Shown here: piece by piece, positions 49,030 through 59,827 of the stretch | How the letters are laid out: each line of letters opens with the position of its first letter | How positions within the stretch are numbered: position 1 is the stretch's first letter | Assembly (NCBI GenBank): GCA_019448385.1 | Contig: JAGTXO010000040.1 | Location: 1 to 64,000, forward strand | Reading direction: 5' to 3' | Source: Diacronema lutheri | Taxonomy: Eukaryota; Haptophyta; Pavlovophyceae; Pavlovales; Pavlovaceae | Length of the DNA stretch: 64,000 nucleotides | Made by a program: the position numbers and the translations under genes | The notes under the pieces: model-generated | Database searches by the model: none | What the model was told of the DNA's origin: nothing | What the model saw: the letters and a program-made list of their open reading frames with translations, nothing else

Positions 49030-52000
49030 CTAACGTGCGCGCCTGCGCGCGCCGGTTGAGCCGCCGGTTGACGTGCGCGCCGTCGGCCCGACGGCGAACG
49101 GGAAGAACGCGTCGTCCGGGATGGGCGCGAAGAGTCCGGGCGCGGGTGGCACGAACTGCGCGGCCGCGCCCGTTGGCACGTCGACGAACGACGCGGTCAC
49201 CGTGAAGATTTGGCGCGGCGCGCTTGCGTAGCGCCACGACGCCGTGCGGAATGAGAGGCGCGCGCCGACGATCTGCCGCTGCAAGTCGACGGCCGCGCCG
49301 AACGCGGCGTGGAAGAATTCAAAGTCGGCGCCGACGACAAGCCCCGAGCACGTCAGCTCGTCGTCGTCCCATGACGGGTCGCCCGCCGAGCCCTTTGCGA
49401 GCTCGACCCAGTCAGCCGCGTTCGAGCCGTAACTGTCGCCGAAACGGCCGATGTAACCGTCGGTCAGGTTTGACAGCGTGAACTGCTCGCCCGCCTGCGC
49501 GCGTGGCGCGGGCGCGGGCGCCACGCGCGCATGGGAGCGCGCGCGTGAGCGCGCGCGGGCAACGCGTGGGCGACGTCACGAGCACGAGCACCCGTGACGG
49601 TGACCGTGACGTCACGAGCACGAGCACCCGTGACGGTGACCGTGACGTCACGAGCACGAGCACCCGTGACGGTGACCGTGACGTCACGAGCACGAGCACC
49701 CGTGACGGTGACCGTGACGTCACGAGCACGAGCACCCGTGACGGTGACCGTGACGTTGCCCGCGCGCTCGTGCGCGCGCGCGCGCCCCACCGCCGCACAC
49801 GCGCACGCGGTGCGGCCGCGCCCGCGCCGCAGCCACCTCGCATTTGGCCTTGAGCGTTTGTAAGTCGTACGGCAGTTGGCAACTCAGCATGGCGTCCTCG
49901 CCAAAGTGGATCGTGTGCGCCTCGAGGCCGCCCGCCGGTGGGACGGGCAGCGCCGCGTGCACGGCGCACGCGCCGTCGGCGCGGCGCGTCACGAGGCCGA
50001 CGAGCCCGCTCGTCGACGGGCGCACCGTGCCCTGGTCCTTGTTCTCCTCCGTGCCCGACAGCAGCGGCCTGCCGCGCAAATAGCCCGGCCGACCCGAGCG
50101 CGGGCGCGCGTCCTTCGAGTCCGACGCCTCCCAGTGCTGCCCGAATGTTCGCTCGACGGCCGTTACGCCCGCAGGCAGGTCTGTAACCGTCAAATAGCTG
50201 CGAGCGCGAGGGGCGCGCGCTCGGCTGAGCGGCGTGCGACGGGCGCTGCGCCGCGCCGCGCGCCGCGCACACCCAGCGGGCGCGCGGCGCGTCGCGGTGC
50301 AGCGCGCGTCGCGCCTCGCGCGTCGCGCGCCGCGCGTCCGCTGGCCGTGCGCGGCGCGCGTCCGCTGGCCGTGCGCGGCGCGCGTCGCGCGTCGCGCGTC
50401 GCGGCGCGTACGCGTCGACTGAGCGCAGTTCGCCCTCGTCCGAATAGACGAAACGCAGTATGGCGCCCGTGAGCGCGTCAAGGCAGGCACCCGTCGAATT
50501 GTCGATCGATGGCACAGGCACGGGCGAGGTGGGTAATTCGACACTGCGGGGTGGCGGGGTGGCGGGGTGAGGGGGGTGGCGGGGGCGGGATGACCGGGGG
50601 CGGGGTGACGGGGGGCGGGGGGTTAGGGGGCAGGGGCCAAGGGGCAGGGGCCAGAGGGCAGGGGGCAGGGGGCACACCAGCCGACGCACCCCGCCCCAGC
50701 CGACGCATCCCGCCCCAGCCGACGCATCCCGCCCCAGCCGACGCACCCCGCCCCAACCGACGCACCCCGCCCCAGCCGACGCACGCCATGGCAATGAGCC
50801 GCCCGCCTCCACCCTCCGCCCGCCTCCACCCTCCGCCCGCCTCCACCCTCCGCCCGCCTCCACCCTCCGCCCGTCTCCACCCTCCGCCCGCCTCCACCCT
50901 CCGCCCGCCTCCACCCTCCGCCCGCCTCCACCCTCCGCCCGCCTCCACCCTCCGCCCGCCTCCACCCTCCGCCCGTCTCCACCCTCCGCCCGCCTCCACC
51001 CTCCGCCCGCCTCCACCCTCCGCCCGTCTCCACCCTCCGCCCGCCTCCACCCTCCGCCCGCCTCCACCCTCCGCCCGCCTCCACCCTCCGCCCGCCTCCA
51101 CCCTCCGCCCGCCGCGCACCACCCGCTGCAGGCCGCGCCGCGCGCGCGCGCGCGCGCGCACACCGTGACACGCCGCCGAGCGTCACAGATGTCACCGATC
51201 GAACGGTGACGGTGACGCGGTCGTAACCGTTCGCGCCGGGCCGGCGGCCGCTCGAGCCGACCTCGAGGCCCGCGTACATTGACGCGTCAAAGGTGCCGCC
51301 GCTCACGCACATGTCCGCCATGCTGCCGCCCGCCGGCGCGTACGTGACGCATGGCGTCGGCTGCAGCTCCGCCAAAAAGCGAATGGCGCCAAAGTCGACG
51401 CACGCGGCCGACGCCGCGCCGACGCCGGCGCCCTGCGCGGTGGGCAACGCGAGCGGCGCGTACTCGGCGGCGGACGCGCCGTCGCCACCGCCCGTGCCCC
51501 GGTTGAGCGCCTGCCCCGCGGCGTAGTACGCGCGGCCCGTGCCGTCGGCGCCGCCGGCGCGCAGCGCGACGGCGAACGTCTGGTTACGCGTAACCGCCGC
51601 GTCAAGCTCGGAGGTCGAGAGCGGCTCGATCGGCGTGATGAAGTCGCCGTACGAAGCGGAGTTGTCCGCCACGACGCACAGCACGCGCGCGAGCGGGTCC
51701 TCCGAGTCCGCCTCCCATGCCGCCCTGGACGTGTCGGGCAGGTTGGCGGAAACAACCGCGGCCGCATCCGCGCACGTCCGCACGCCGGGCCGTGCGGAGA
51801 CGGCCTCCGCGGTGGCGCAGTCGAAGAGGGTGGTGCGCTCGAAGGAGGAGCACGCCGCGTCGCAGCAGCAGAACGCGTCGCACGCGTTCGCCGTCAGGTC
51901 GCAGTCGCAGCTCGTGAGGCCCTCGGTGCGGAAGCCCGAGCCCTGCGGCAGGCCGGCGAAGTCGACGTCGTCGTCAGAGTCGCCCGCGTCGTCAAAGTAG

Positions 52001-52089
52001 CGGCCGGTCTGCCACGGCCACTGTGCGCGCGCGGGCGCGACGAGCGCCGCAGCCAGCGCGCAGCCGAGCAGCGCGGCGCCGCGGCCCAT
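49030..52089 (-). CDS. TCTN: Tectonic (TCTN family), ciliary transition-zone protein
   Basis: Exons 52089-51164, 50543-50412, 50197-49837 and 49494-49030 (GT-AG; phases 2, 2 and 0) give 627 aa, the family's usual size. A signal peptide (LLGCALAAALVAPARA) precedes the diagnostic cysteine motif SCDCDLTANACDAFCCCDAAC (residues 60-80, shown without its last residues elsewhere in the family as CxCDLxxxxCDxxCCCDxxC). Later conserved parts are LRFVYSDEGELRSVDA joined to YLTVTDLPAGV, then GRPGYLRGRPLLSG, an AVHAALPVPPAGGLEAHT stretch, IGRFGDSYG with DWVEL, and the C-terminal TASFVDVPTG / PIPDDAFFPF. Tectonics belong to the MKS complex gating the ciliary base. The divergent neighbour 281 bp away is TMEM138. 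Introns 1 and 3 contain minisatellites. Confidence 0.93.
49571..49757. repeat. Five-copy 36-bp array with TGACGTCA palindromes, in tectonic intron 3
   Basis: GTCACGAGCACGAGCACC recurs at 49575, 49611, 49647, 49683 and 49719, exactly 36 bp apart. Four of the five copies carry the palindrome TGACGTCA, the CRE/ATF core, followed by GTGACGGTGACC. Copies are nearly identical, implying recent expansion. Confidence 0.93.
50683..51115. repeat. Two minisatellites in tectonic intron 1
   Basis: CGACGCACCCCGCCCCAGC units (18-19 bp, about six copies, 50683-50790) are followed by a 17-bp unit, CCTCCACCCTCCGCCCG, in about 18 copies (50806-51115). Some units have T for C (CCCGTCTCC), spaced regularly, indicating higher-order duplication of a three-unit block. 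Confidence 0.92.
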
Positions 52090-52370
52090 CCGCGCACGGG
52101 CGAGCTCGCCCTTCTCGGGGCGGGGGGGGTGAGGACCCAAATGGCCGCGCCGGCTTTTCCAACGGTCGGGACGGGGCGGTAGGGGGCGTCTGTTAAAAAG
52201 GGCCGCGAGCCGCCCACCGACGTCGGTTGCGCGCGGCGCAGGCAAGCCGGCGCTCGCCACGGGCGAACGGTGCCGCGCCCGCTCGCTCGGCCGCCGCTCC
52301 TCGCCTACTCGGCGCGCGCACGCGCGCGCGCGCACCACGCGCCGGCGCCCGCGGCGTGCCACGCGGCGCC
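52090..52370. promoter_or_regulatory. Shared divergent promoter region of tectonic and TMEM138
   Basis: 281 bp separate the two start codons. The sequence contains TTTTCCAACGGTCGGG and CTGTTAAAAAGGGCC, the only AT-containing stretches, and no obvious RFX-type X-box that I can match with confidence. Co-regulation of the two ciliary genes is inference from position. Confidence 0.45.
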
Positions 52371-53497
52371 ATGCGGCCGCCACTCTCGGGCCCCGAGGTC
52401 GTCGTCCCGCGCGCGTCGTACGTGAGCAAGGTGGCATCGCTGTACGCGCTGCTCTTCGTCGACGCGGTGCTGAACGCCGTCACTGACACAAGCGTGCTCT
52501 CCCTCGAGCTCGTCGTCTTCGTCACCTTCCTCCAGGCGCGCGCGCGCGCGCGCGCGAAAATCCCAGAGCACACTGCGCGTCGCGGGCCGCCGCCGCCGCG
52601 GCCCGCGGCCCAGCCGGCCATCGCGTGCACGTGTCTTCCCCGGGCGCTGCGCGCGCTGCGCTCGCGCGCCTCCGCCGCGCCCGCCGCCCTAGCCGTCGGC
52701 CAGCGGCGCGTCCAACACAACCACACAACCATCCGCCTGAACCCTCGGTCAAACCCTGACCCTCCACTCGAACCATTGGTCAAACCCTCGCCCGAACCCA
52801 ACCCCAATCCCTCGCCCAAACCCTGATCCAAATCTATCGCCCCACCCGCGCAGGTGCTTTGCCGTTTTCTCGCGCTCATGATCCTCTTCCTCCTCGCGAC
52901 GGGCACCGTCCTCTTCCGAGCCGGCATGCTCGACGTCCTGTTGCGGCAGGTGCGTGCGCCAGCCACGGCGCGCGCGTGACTTCTCCACCATCGCCCGTCT
53001 TGAACGCGTGCGGCCCGGTGTGCCCGTTGCACTGCTGGCGTGCTGGCTGGCGCTGTTTTTCCGGCTCACTGTGTGACCGCGCACGTGGCCGTGGGCCGCG
53101 CGCGCGTCACCCATGCGCGCCGTGCACGCGCCGCGCCGCGCGTTGGGTCCGCGGCTCGGCGGCACGGCGCACGCGCGCACGCTCACCGTGCGCTCACCGT
53201 TTCGCCCGTTTCCCGCCCTTTTCCCGCCCTTTCCCGGGTGGCAACCCCGCGCAGTTTGGCAACGTGCTCGCCGTGTCGGTCGTTTCGCTTCTCCTCTGTC
53301 TCGGCGCGCGCATTTTCCGGATTGTCCTGCTGCTCGAGCGCGCGCGCGTGGAGGCCTATTTTGAATTTGACGGGTACTTTGCGCTCTACGTGCTGCACAA
53401 TTTAATGTCGGTGCTCTTCTACCACCTGGCAATCTCGGCCACGTTCCGGCTGTCCGATCCGGTCTTCTACGACCCGCGCGTGTGGCGGCGCGCCTGA
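52371..53497 (+). CDS. TMEM138: TMEM138, ciliary transition-zone membrane protein
   Basis: Exons 52371-52535, 52854-52949 and 53255-53497 give 167 aa (human 162). Intron 1 is GC-AG (CAG then GCGCGC); intron 2 is GT-AG; both are phase 0. Four hydrophobic segments are visible: VASLYALLFVDAVLNAV, the LVVFVTFLQ/VLCRFLALM region, LAVSVVSLLLCLGARIF and FALYVLHNLMSVLFYHL. The C-terminal ATFRLSDPVFYDPRVW matches human TMEM138 TAVRLGDPHFYQDSLW, and LFRAGMLDVLL matches VFQAGLVNLLF. TMEM138 is a Joubert-syndrome protein needed for ciliogenesis and works with MKS-module proteins including tectonics, its divergent neighbour here. Confidence 0.9.
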
Positions 53498-53833
53498 GAC
53501 TCGTGTGACAAATGACAATTGCACGGGAGACCGGTGGATCGGCTGGCTGGCAGCTGTCGGCTCAGTGTGCGGGGGCGCTGCTCACGCCAGCGCGGCCCAC
53601 TGACCCCGTTCGTGGGCCTCCACTCACGCCGCGAGTCTGTGGCTGAGTGGCCGGGTTCGTCCAGCGGCCCAGCGCACGCTCAAATCAACCCGCCAAAGAA
53701 AAAAAGGCGCCGACGGCAATTTCCAGGGCCCCCCATCTTGTACTGGCCGGCCGCCCGCGGCCACGGGAGTGCGCGGGTGGAGGGCGGCGGGGAGGCGCGC
53801 GGCGAACGCGCACGCGCGCGCCGCCAGCTTGCG
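53498..53833. other. Intergenic region upstream of the RING gene
   Basis: 336 bp between the TMEM138 stop and the RING gene ATG. It contains AAAGAAAAAAAGGCGCC (about 53695) and otherwise mixed GC-rich sequence. No repeat or further gene recognised. Confidence 0.45.
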
Positions 53834-54504
53834 ATGCCGGTCCACGGCGCGTGGGGCACGAGCACGCGCACCGCCGCCGCTGAGCTCGCGGCCGAGGCGG
53901 CCGAGTTGCGCGCGCGCGCGCCCGCGCAGCCGCCGGGCGCGCGCAGGGCGTGGGGGCCGAACAGCGCGGGCGGTGCCGCGTGGTCGGCGTCGCCGTGCGC
54001 AGCAGACGCCGCGCCGCTCGCGTGGGCCGAATCGCTGCCGCTCGCTGCGCGCTCGGCGTCTGCTGGCGCGGAAAGTGCTGCGCGCGCGGCCGACGCGGCG
54101 GACGTCTTCGCGCATTTTGACCCCCTGCACGAGGACGTGGGCTGCGCCCGGACGGAGCGCCGTGAGGACGAGGACGAGGGCGACGACGTGGATGAAACCG
54201 ACGACGTTCCGCTCGTCGGCCCGCCGCGCGCACGCGCTGGCGGACGGACGGAGCGCGCCGCCTGGGCGACGACGGCGGGGAGCGTCGGCTCGGCGCCAGC
54301 GGCGCGCGCGTGGGCGGCGCGTGGCCCTTCGAGCGCCCCGGCCGCGTCTTCGGCGCATTGCGCAGCCGCCTCACCCTTTGACCAGCCGACGCGCGCGCGC
54401 GCAAACCGCCGTACCGACCGAGCCGCCGCGGGCCGACACGTCACGGCCGCCGCCGATGCCAAGGCCGCCGCCATCGCCCACGACGGCCACGGCCACGGCG
54501 GCGG

Positions 54505-54538
<34 letters not shown>

Positions 54539-57240
54539 TTTGAGCTCGCGCTCGCGCTCGCCGCTTCGCTGCACACGCACGCGAGCGCAGCGGCGCGCAC
54601 GTCCGCGCTCGCCGCTGCCGAGTCCGGGCGCGGCGCCGCGGCCGCCGAGTCCGGGCGCGGCGCCGCGAGCGCAGCGGCGCGCACGTCCGCGCTCGCCGCT
54701 GCCGAGTCCGGGCGCGGCGCCGCGGCCGCCGAGTCCGGGCGCGGCGCCGCGGCCGCCGAGCGGCCGCCGAGTCCGGGCGCGTCGGCGTCGGCGGTGCGCA
54801 CGGCGGACACAGCGCGCGACGCGCGCGCGCGCGTTGGACCGGCGGCTGGAGACACGCCGTCCGGACCGGCGGCTGGAGACACGCCGTCCGGACCGGCGGC
54901 TGGAGACACGCCGTCCGGACCGGCGGCTGGAGACACGCCGTCCGGACCGGCGGGTGGAGACACGCCGTCCGGACCGGCGCTGGGCGAGTGCGCGAGCGCG
55001 AGCGCGCGGCGCCCGTGGGCAGAGCGCGCGGACGCGGCCGACGGCGAGGAGGGCACGCGCAGCCCCGGACCGCCGTGCAGCCCCGGACCGCCGCGCAGCC
55101 CCGGACCCCACCGCGCGCCCTTCCCCCACGCAAGCGCCGCCGCCGCCGCCGCCGTCGCCGCCGTCGACGCGGCGGCCGCACCCACGGCCGCCTCCGAAAC
55201 CGCCGGCGTCACCGCCAGTGTCACCGTCACCGCCGGCGTCACCGTCACCGCCGGCGTCACCGTCACCGCCGGCGTCACCGTCACCGCCGGCGTCACCGTC
55301 ACCGCCGGCGTAACGGACGACTCGACGGAGTGTAACGGCCACCAGTGCGCGATCTGCCTGCGCGCGATCGCCGAGGCCGACCTCGCGCTCGTCTCCGGGT
55401 GCGACCACCCCTTCTGCCTGCCGTGCCTGTTACGCTGGTGCGTGCGCCGCGCCCAGTGTCCGCTCTGTCTGCGCGCCGTCGCCTCACTGTGGACCCGCCG
55501 GCATCTCGATGGCTCCGCCGACCAGTTTTTAATCGAGGCGCCGCTCGCGGACGTCGCGGCCGCGTGGCGCGCGTGGCGCGCGGTGCACGCGGCGGAGGCG
55601 GCCGCGGCGCGCGCCGCGCGCCGCGCCGGCGCACGCGGCGGAGGCGGCGGCGGCAACGCGGCGGGCGACGACGCCGACGACGACGACGACGACGTCGACC
55701 TTGACGCGCTGCTCGGCGGCGATGCGCGTGACGGCGGCGGCGGCGATGGCGGCGGCGGCGGGCTGGCCGCCGCCGGGCGCGCGCGCGCCGCCACCGCACG
55801 CGGCGGCGGCGGCGGCGGCATCGGCGGCAGTCGGAGCGGAGGCAGCGGCAGCCATTTTTCCGACAGCCATCTTTCCGACGAGTCCGATACGGACGAGGCG
55901 GATCACTGGTTTGACGAATTCGCGGACTTGGCCGGCGTTGCCTCGGGCAGCGGCGGAGCCACGCGAGGTGGCGGCGGCAGCGGCGGCGGTGGCGGTGGCG
56001 GCGGCGGCGCGGCGGCGGCGAGCCGACGTGCGCGCGCGCGCGCGCGTGAGCGTTTGTCCGTTTGTGGCCGCCTGCCGCCGCCTGCCGCCTGTTGCCGCCT
56101 GTTGCCGCCTGTTGCCGCCTGTTGCCGCCTGTTGCCGCCTGTTGCCGCCTGTTGCCGCCTGCCGCCGCCTGCCGCCGCCTGCCGCCGCCTGTTGCCGCCT
56201 GTTGCCGCCTGTTGCCGCCTGTTGCCGCCTGTTGCCGCCTGTTGCCGCCTGTTGGCACATACCGCTCCACCAACCCACCCCTTCCCTCACTCTTTACCCA
56301 TCCACCCTGTCCTTGGTCGCCCTCCTGGCCCGCCCACTGCCACCGCTCACCTGCCCCATTCACCCACCCACTCAACCCTAACCCTAACCCTACCCTTACC
56401 CTACACACACGCACCACCTCCCACTCCCCCCCCCCCCCCCCCCTCTCCCCTCCCCTTCCAGGCATTCGCACGATGGCGAACCGCATGTGGGGCCCCGGCG
56501 GCTTCGTCCAAGGCGGACGCCTCGCCGCACGGCCCATCGTCATCGCGCCCAAGGCCTCGCGCGCCGGACTGGGCGCCGCTCCCGGACTGGGCGCCGCTCC
56601 CGGACTGGGCGCCGCTCCCGGACTGGGCGCCGCTCCCGGACTGGGCGGCGCGAGCGGCAGCGCGCCGCGCTTCGCGGCGGACGGCTGTGCGGCGAGCGCG
56701 GGCGCGAGCCGCGGCGGTGGCGACGGCGGCCGTAACGGCCGTAACGGCCGTAACGGTTCTCGCGGGTCGCCGTCGGCCTCCGCCTCCGACCCGTCCGCGG
56801 ACGCCGAAACCGCCGTCGCGGCCGTTACGGCCGTTACGGAGGCGCTCTCAGCGACCGTGACGTGCCGGGGCTTTGCGCCGCGCGGCGCGGCCGCTGGCAT
56901 GGCGCCCGCGGCTTTTTCGCCGCTGGTGGCCGGTGGGGTCGGCGCGGCGCCGCCCGCTGCCACTGAGAGCGCCGCCAAGATTAAAAAGGCGCGCGCGCGC
57001 GCGCGCGCGCGCCTCCTTCGCTCGCCCGCCGCGCGCGCCGGTCTCGCGCCGCGCCCAAGTGCGCGCTGGCCCTGTACGTGCCCCCAATCAACACCAGACA
57101 CCAGCCTACACCCCCCTTTTCCACCGGCCCCCCTGGCCCCTAACTTGCCCCCAATCAACACCAGCCAACACCCCCTTTTCCACCGGCCCCCGCCCTTCGC
57201 ACGTGCGGTGCGCCCCCCCCACCCAACCCATCCGACCCCA

Positions 57241-57277
<37 letters not shown>

Positions 57278-57659
57278 ACCCTCATTCCACCCCACCTCCC
57301 GTTGGCCGTTGGCTTGGGCGCGCGCATCGCCCGACGCGAAACCGCTCGGCCCGCCGTAACGACACCCCCTGCCCTTTTTTAAAAATGGCGTGCCCCCTTC
57401 TTCAAAAATGCGCGCGCAGTCCGATCGCAAGCGCGACAAGAAGCTGCAGCGCGCGCTCTCGCGCGCGCAGGCGCGCGCCGCCGCCACCGCGCACGGCGCT
57501 TCGCCCGCCGCGCCCGCGTCCGGCGCGAAGTCGTCGCCGCGCCCCTCGGGTGCGCGCCGCGGCGCGGCCAACGTCTTCGGGCTCGGCGTTACGGCTGTGG
57601 ACGATGGCGAGCGTGACGGCGGCGACGACAGCGCCGATACGGGCAGCGAATTGGCCTAG
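53834..57659 (+). CDS. RING-finger (C3HC4) E3 ubiquitin ligase with long low-complexity arms
   Basis: Exons 53834-56027, 56462-56988 and 57420-57659 give 986 aa. Intron 1 is GT-AG (phase 1), intron 2 is GC-AG (phase 0). The RING at about residues 505-545 has every ligand: CAICLRAI, then CDHPFCLPCLLRWC, then CPLC. Flanking RING features are FLIEAPLADVAAAWRAW and a possible acidic E2- or substrate-binding patch (DADDDDDDVDLDALLGG). Downstream, DHWFDEFADLAG and RTMANRMWGPGGF are the most conserved-looking non-RING parts, and SDRKRDKKLQRALSRAQARAAA is a basic C-terminal helix. The N-terminal arm contains coding minisatellites: a 27-bp unit (PAAGDTPSG, six copies, about 54838-54985) and an 18-bp unit (VTVTAG, about 55205-55310). 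The substrate is unknown. Confidence 0.75.
56060..56461. repeat. 10-bp minisatellite and telomere motif in RING gene intron 1
   Basis: CCTGTTGCCG/CCTGCCGCCG units repeat about 19 times between 56068 and 56250. Nearer the acceptor lies a telomere-type tract CCCTAACCCTAACCCTACCC (56377-56396), then poly-C (about 56427-56443). Confidence 0.9.
57060..57419. repeat. Tandem 50-70 bp unit and poly-C in RING gene intron 2
   Basis: CCCCAATCAACACCAG occurs twice (57083 and 57150), each followed by CCCCCTTTTCCACCGGCCCCC. A C homopolymer of about 30 bp lies at about 57247-57277. Confidence 0.85.
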
Positions 57660-57908
57660 CCACCGAAATTGGCGCTGAACGGCTTTTGAAAAGGCGCGCC
57701 CAGCATCGACTGCTCGCCGCTCTGAGGAATGCTCTCGCGCAACTGTCCGAGTGTCACGCGCGACCATCCGCCGCCGGTGCTCCCGCCCCAGCCGCCAGCA
57801 AAGCAGCGGCAACAGGCGACGCCGACGGCGAAAAGGCGCGCACGCGGCCATTGGCCAAGCCCATGGCGAATGCGCCAACGCCTCCTTTTAAAAATGGCCA
57901 CGCCGCCG
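57660..57908. other. Convergent 3' spacer
   Basis: Lies between the RING gene (plus) and U2A' (minus) stops. It contains TTTTGAAAAGGCGCGCC and two similar CCTTTTAAAAATGG-type stretches nearby. No gene recognised. Confidence 0.45.
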
Positions 57909-59048
57909 TCAACTGCCGCCGTCCGCGCCGCCGTCCGCGCCGGCGGGCGCGCCCGCGCGCGCGCGCAGCGCGGCGCGCAGCGCGTCCGCGTTACGCGCCT
58001 TGAGGGCCGTTTCAAGACGTTGCACTTCTTCGAGCGAGTCGGCGGAGGCGAGGGCCTCGCGCGCGGCCGCGACCAGCTCGGGGGGCAGCAGCGCGCGCTC
58101 CGCGGCCTTGGCCGCCTTGGGCGCCGGCGGCGCGCTGTCCGCCGCGGCGTCGGCAGCCGCCGCCGGCGCGCCGCTGCGCGGCCGCTTGGCGCCCGCGCCA
58201 TCCGCGCGCTCGGCCGGTGGCTTGGACGGCCCCCTGCCGTTCGTCACCACCGAGCCAAACTGCTCCACCGCCGCCTTCACCTCCTGCGCGCGCCAGGGGC
58301 ACATGTGCTCTCGAGCCGTGAGCTCGGCTCCGTCCGCCATCGTAGCGGCGGCGCGCTGGCGGCGGCGGCGCGCTGGCGGCGGCGCGGCGCGCGGCGCGCC
58401 GGCGGCAGGCGGCGCGGCGGTGCGCGGCGCGCACCTGCGGCTTGACCTTTTGAAAGTCGAGCGACCTGAGCGCGGGCAGCAGGTGCAGCACGTAGCTCCT
58501 GTAGCCGGCAAGTTTCGTCACGGCGTTGTCGGTGAGCGCGAGGGCGCGCAGCGACGCGAGCGACGCGAGCGGGTCGAGATCGGAGAGCTTCGCAAAGTCG
58601 TTGTTGGTGAGGACGAGGTACTGCAGCGCGGGGAACGACGCGCCCACCCCGTCCGCCACGCGCGAGAGCTTGTTGTTCGCGAAGAGGAGCATTTTCAACC
58701 GGCGCAGGACCGTCACGCTCTCGAGCTTCTGCACGTCGTTGTTCGAGAGGTCGATCGCGTCGAACTGGTCCTGCGTCGCCGACAAGTTCTCGATCGCCGG
58801 GATGCGCTGGCCTGCCACCCGCGCCGCCGCGCACCCCGCGCCGCCGCGCACCGCGCGCCGGTTCGAGCCGCGCGTCGGCGGCCGCCGGCGCGCGCTCCGC
58901 CGGGAGCGCGCGCGCGCGCGGGCCTTTCTGTGGCCTTTCCACGGCGCGGCGCGCGCAGGTGGCGCGCACCTCGCAAGTCGAGCTCGCGCTCCATGAGCGG
59001 GTTGATAAACTGCGGCCGCTTCGCGATCAGCTCGGCCGTGAGGCGCAT
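57909..59048 (-). CDS. SNRPA1: U2 small nuclear ribonucleoprotein A' (U2A')
   Basis: Leucine-rich-repeat subunit of the U2 snRNP that holds U2B'' on stem-loop IV of U2 snRNA. Exons 59048-58970, 58811-58435 and 58283-57909 (both introns GT-AG with GTGCGC donors) give 276 aa (human 255). Conserved blocks: MRLTAELIAKRPQFINP and ERELDLRGQRIPAIENL across junction 1, then DQFDAIDLSNNDVQKLE, LVLTNNDFAKLSDLDPLASL, YVLHLLPALRSLDFQKVK, with the LRR cap. Exon 3 resumes at EVKAAVEQFGS, matching ERQEAEKMFKG in human, and ends in the usual variable acidic/Ala-rich tail with a helix (LASADSLEEVQRLETALKA). The start is 59 bp from the divergent ATG at 59108. Confidence 0.95.
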
Positions 59049-59107
59049 GGCGCTCGCCCTCGCTCCCCCCTGTGCGCGCAGCACGTGACGACGCGCGGCG
59101 TCGCACG

Positions 59108-59662
59108 ATGGTGGCCGATATATTTGCAGTGGTCGCGCTCCTGTCCGTGCCGACGTGCGCGTCCGCCCCGAGTGGCGCGCTGCGGCTGCTCCGCGCGCCG
59201 CGGCTGGTTCGCGCGACGCGGCTGCCCCCAGCGCGCGCCTGCGCGCCGCGCATGGCCGAGCTCGAGCCCGACGCCGCTGAGCCCACGCCCGAGCGCGACT
59301 GGGACGGCGCGCTGCGCAACCTCACGTCGGGCGGCGCGAGCGGCGCGGCGAATGGCACGCGGCCGGCCTCGCCGGAGGACGAGCCGGTGTATCGCATCGC
59401 ATCGTCGCGCGAGCGCCTCGCCGATTCGCGCAAGAAGTACGTCGACTCGATGAACGAGCGTGAGGAGCAGCTCGTCAGCACGTGGGGCAGCGAGCGCGGG
59501 CTCCTCGGCGCGCTCGGCGTCGTCGGCGTGATCCTATGCTTCTACATTTACGTTGGACTGAGCGGCGGGCTGGATACGCCGCGGCCCGATATCCCGCTCG
59601 ACGAGCCGGGCGCGTCGAGCGAGTACGAGGCGGGCGAGCGCCTGCTCCAAACGCTCAGGTGA
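59108..59662 (+). CDS. Small single-pass membrane protein with bipartite plastid-type leader
   Basis: 184 aa. The N-terminus has a signal peptide (FAVVALLSVPTCASA) followed by a basic, acid-free transit-like stretch (PSGALRLLRAPRLVRATRL), the two-part leader used by algae with secondary plastids. The mature part contains VYRIASSRERLADSRKKYVDSMNEREE, then one transmembrane helix (LLGALGVVGVILCFYIYVGL), and ends in LLQTLR. I cannot name the family; a thylakoid or plastid-envelope assembly factor is one possibility (inference). The final CTCAGGTGAGG reads as Leu-Arg-stop but also fits a splice donor, so an extra 3' exon cannot be excluded. Confidence 0.6.
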   Translation: MVADIFAVVALLSVPTCASAPSGALRLLRAPRLVRATRLPPARACAPRMAELEPDAAEPTPERDWDGALRNLTSGGASGAANGTRPASPEDEPVYRIASSRERLADSRKKYVDSMNEREEQLVSTWGSERGLLGALGVVGVILCFYIYVGLSGGLDTPRPDIPLDEPGASSEYEAGERLLQTLR

Positions 59663-59827
59663 GGCCACGGCGCCAACCTTTTCAACTGGCCTCGTCGGCG
59701 GGCGTGGCGACGACCGAAGAACGAGTCGAAGGGGTTGTCGGGGGCCGCGAGTCAGCCAGGGAGAGAGCGCGCACGCCAGCCTGCCTGCCTGCCTGCCCGC
59801 CAACGAACCCGACTCTTCATGAGAGAA

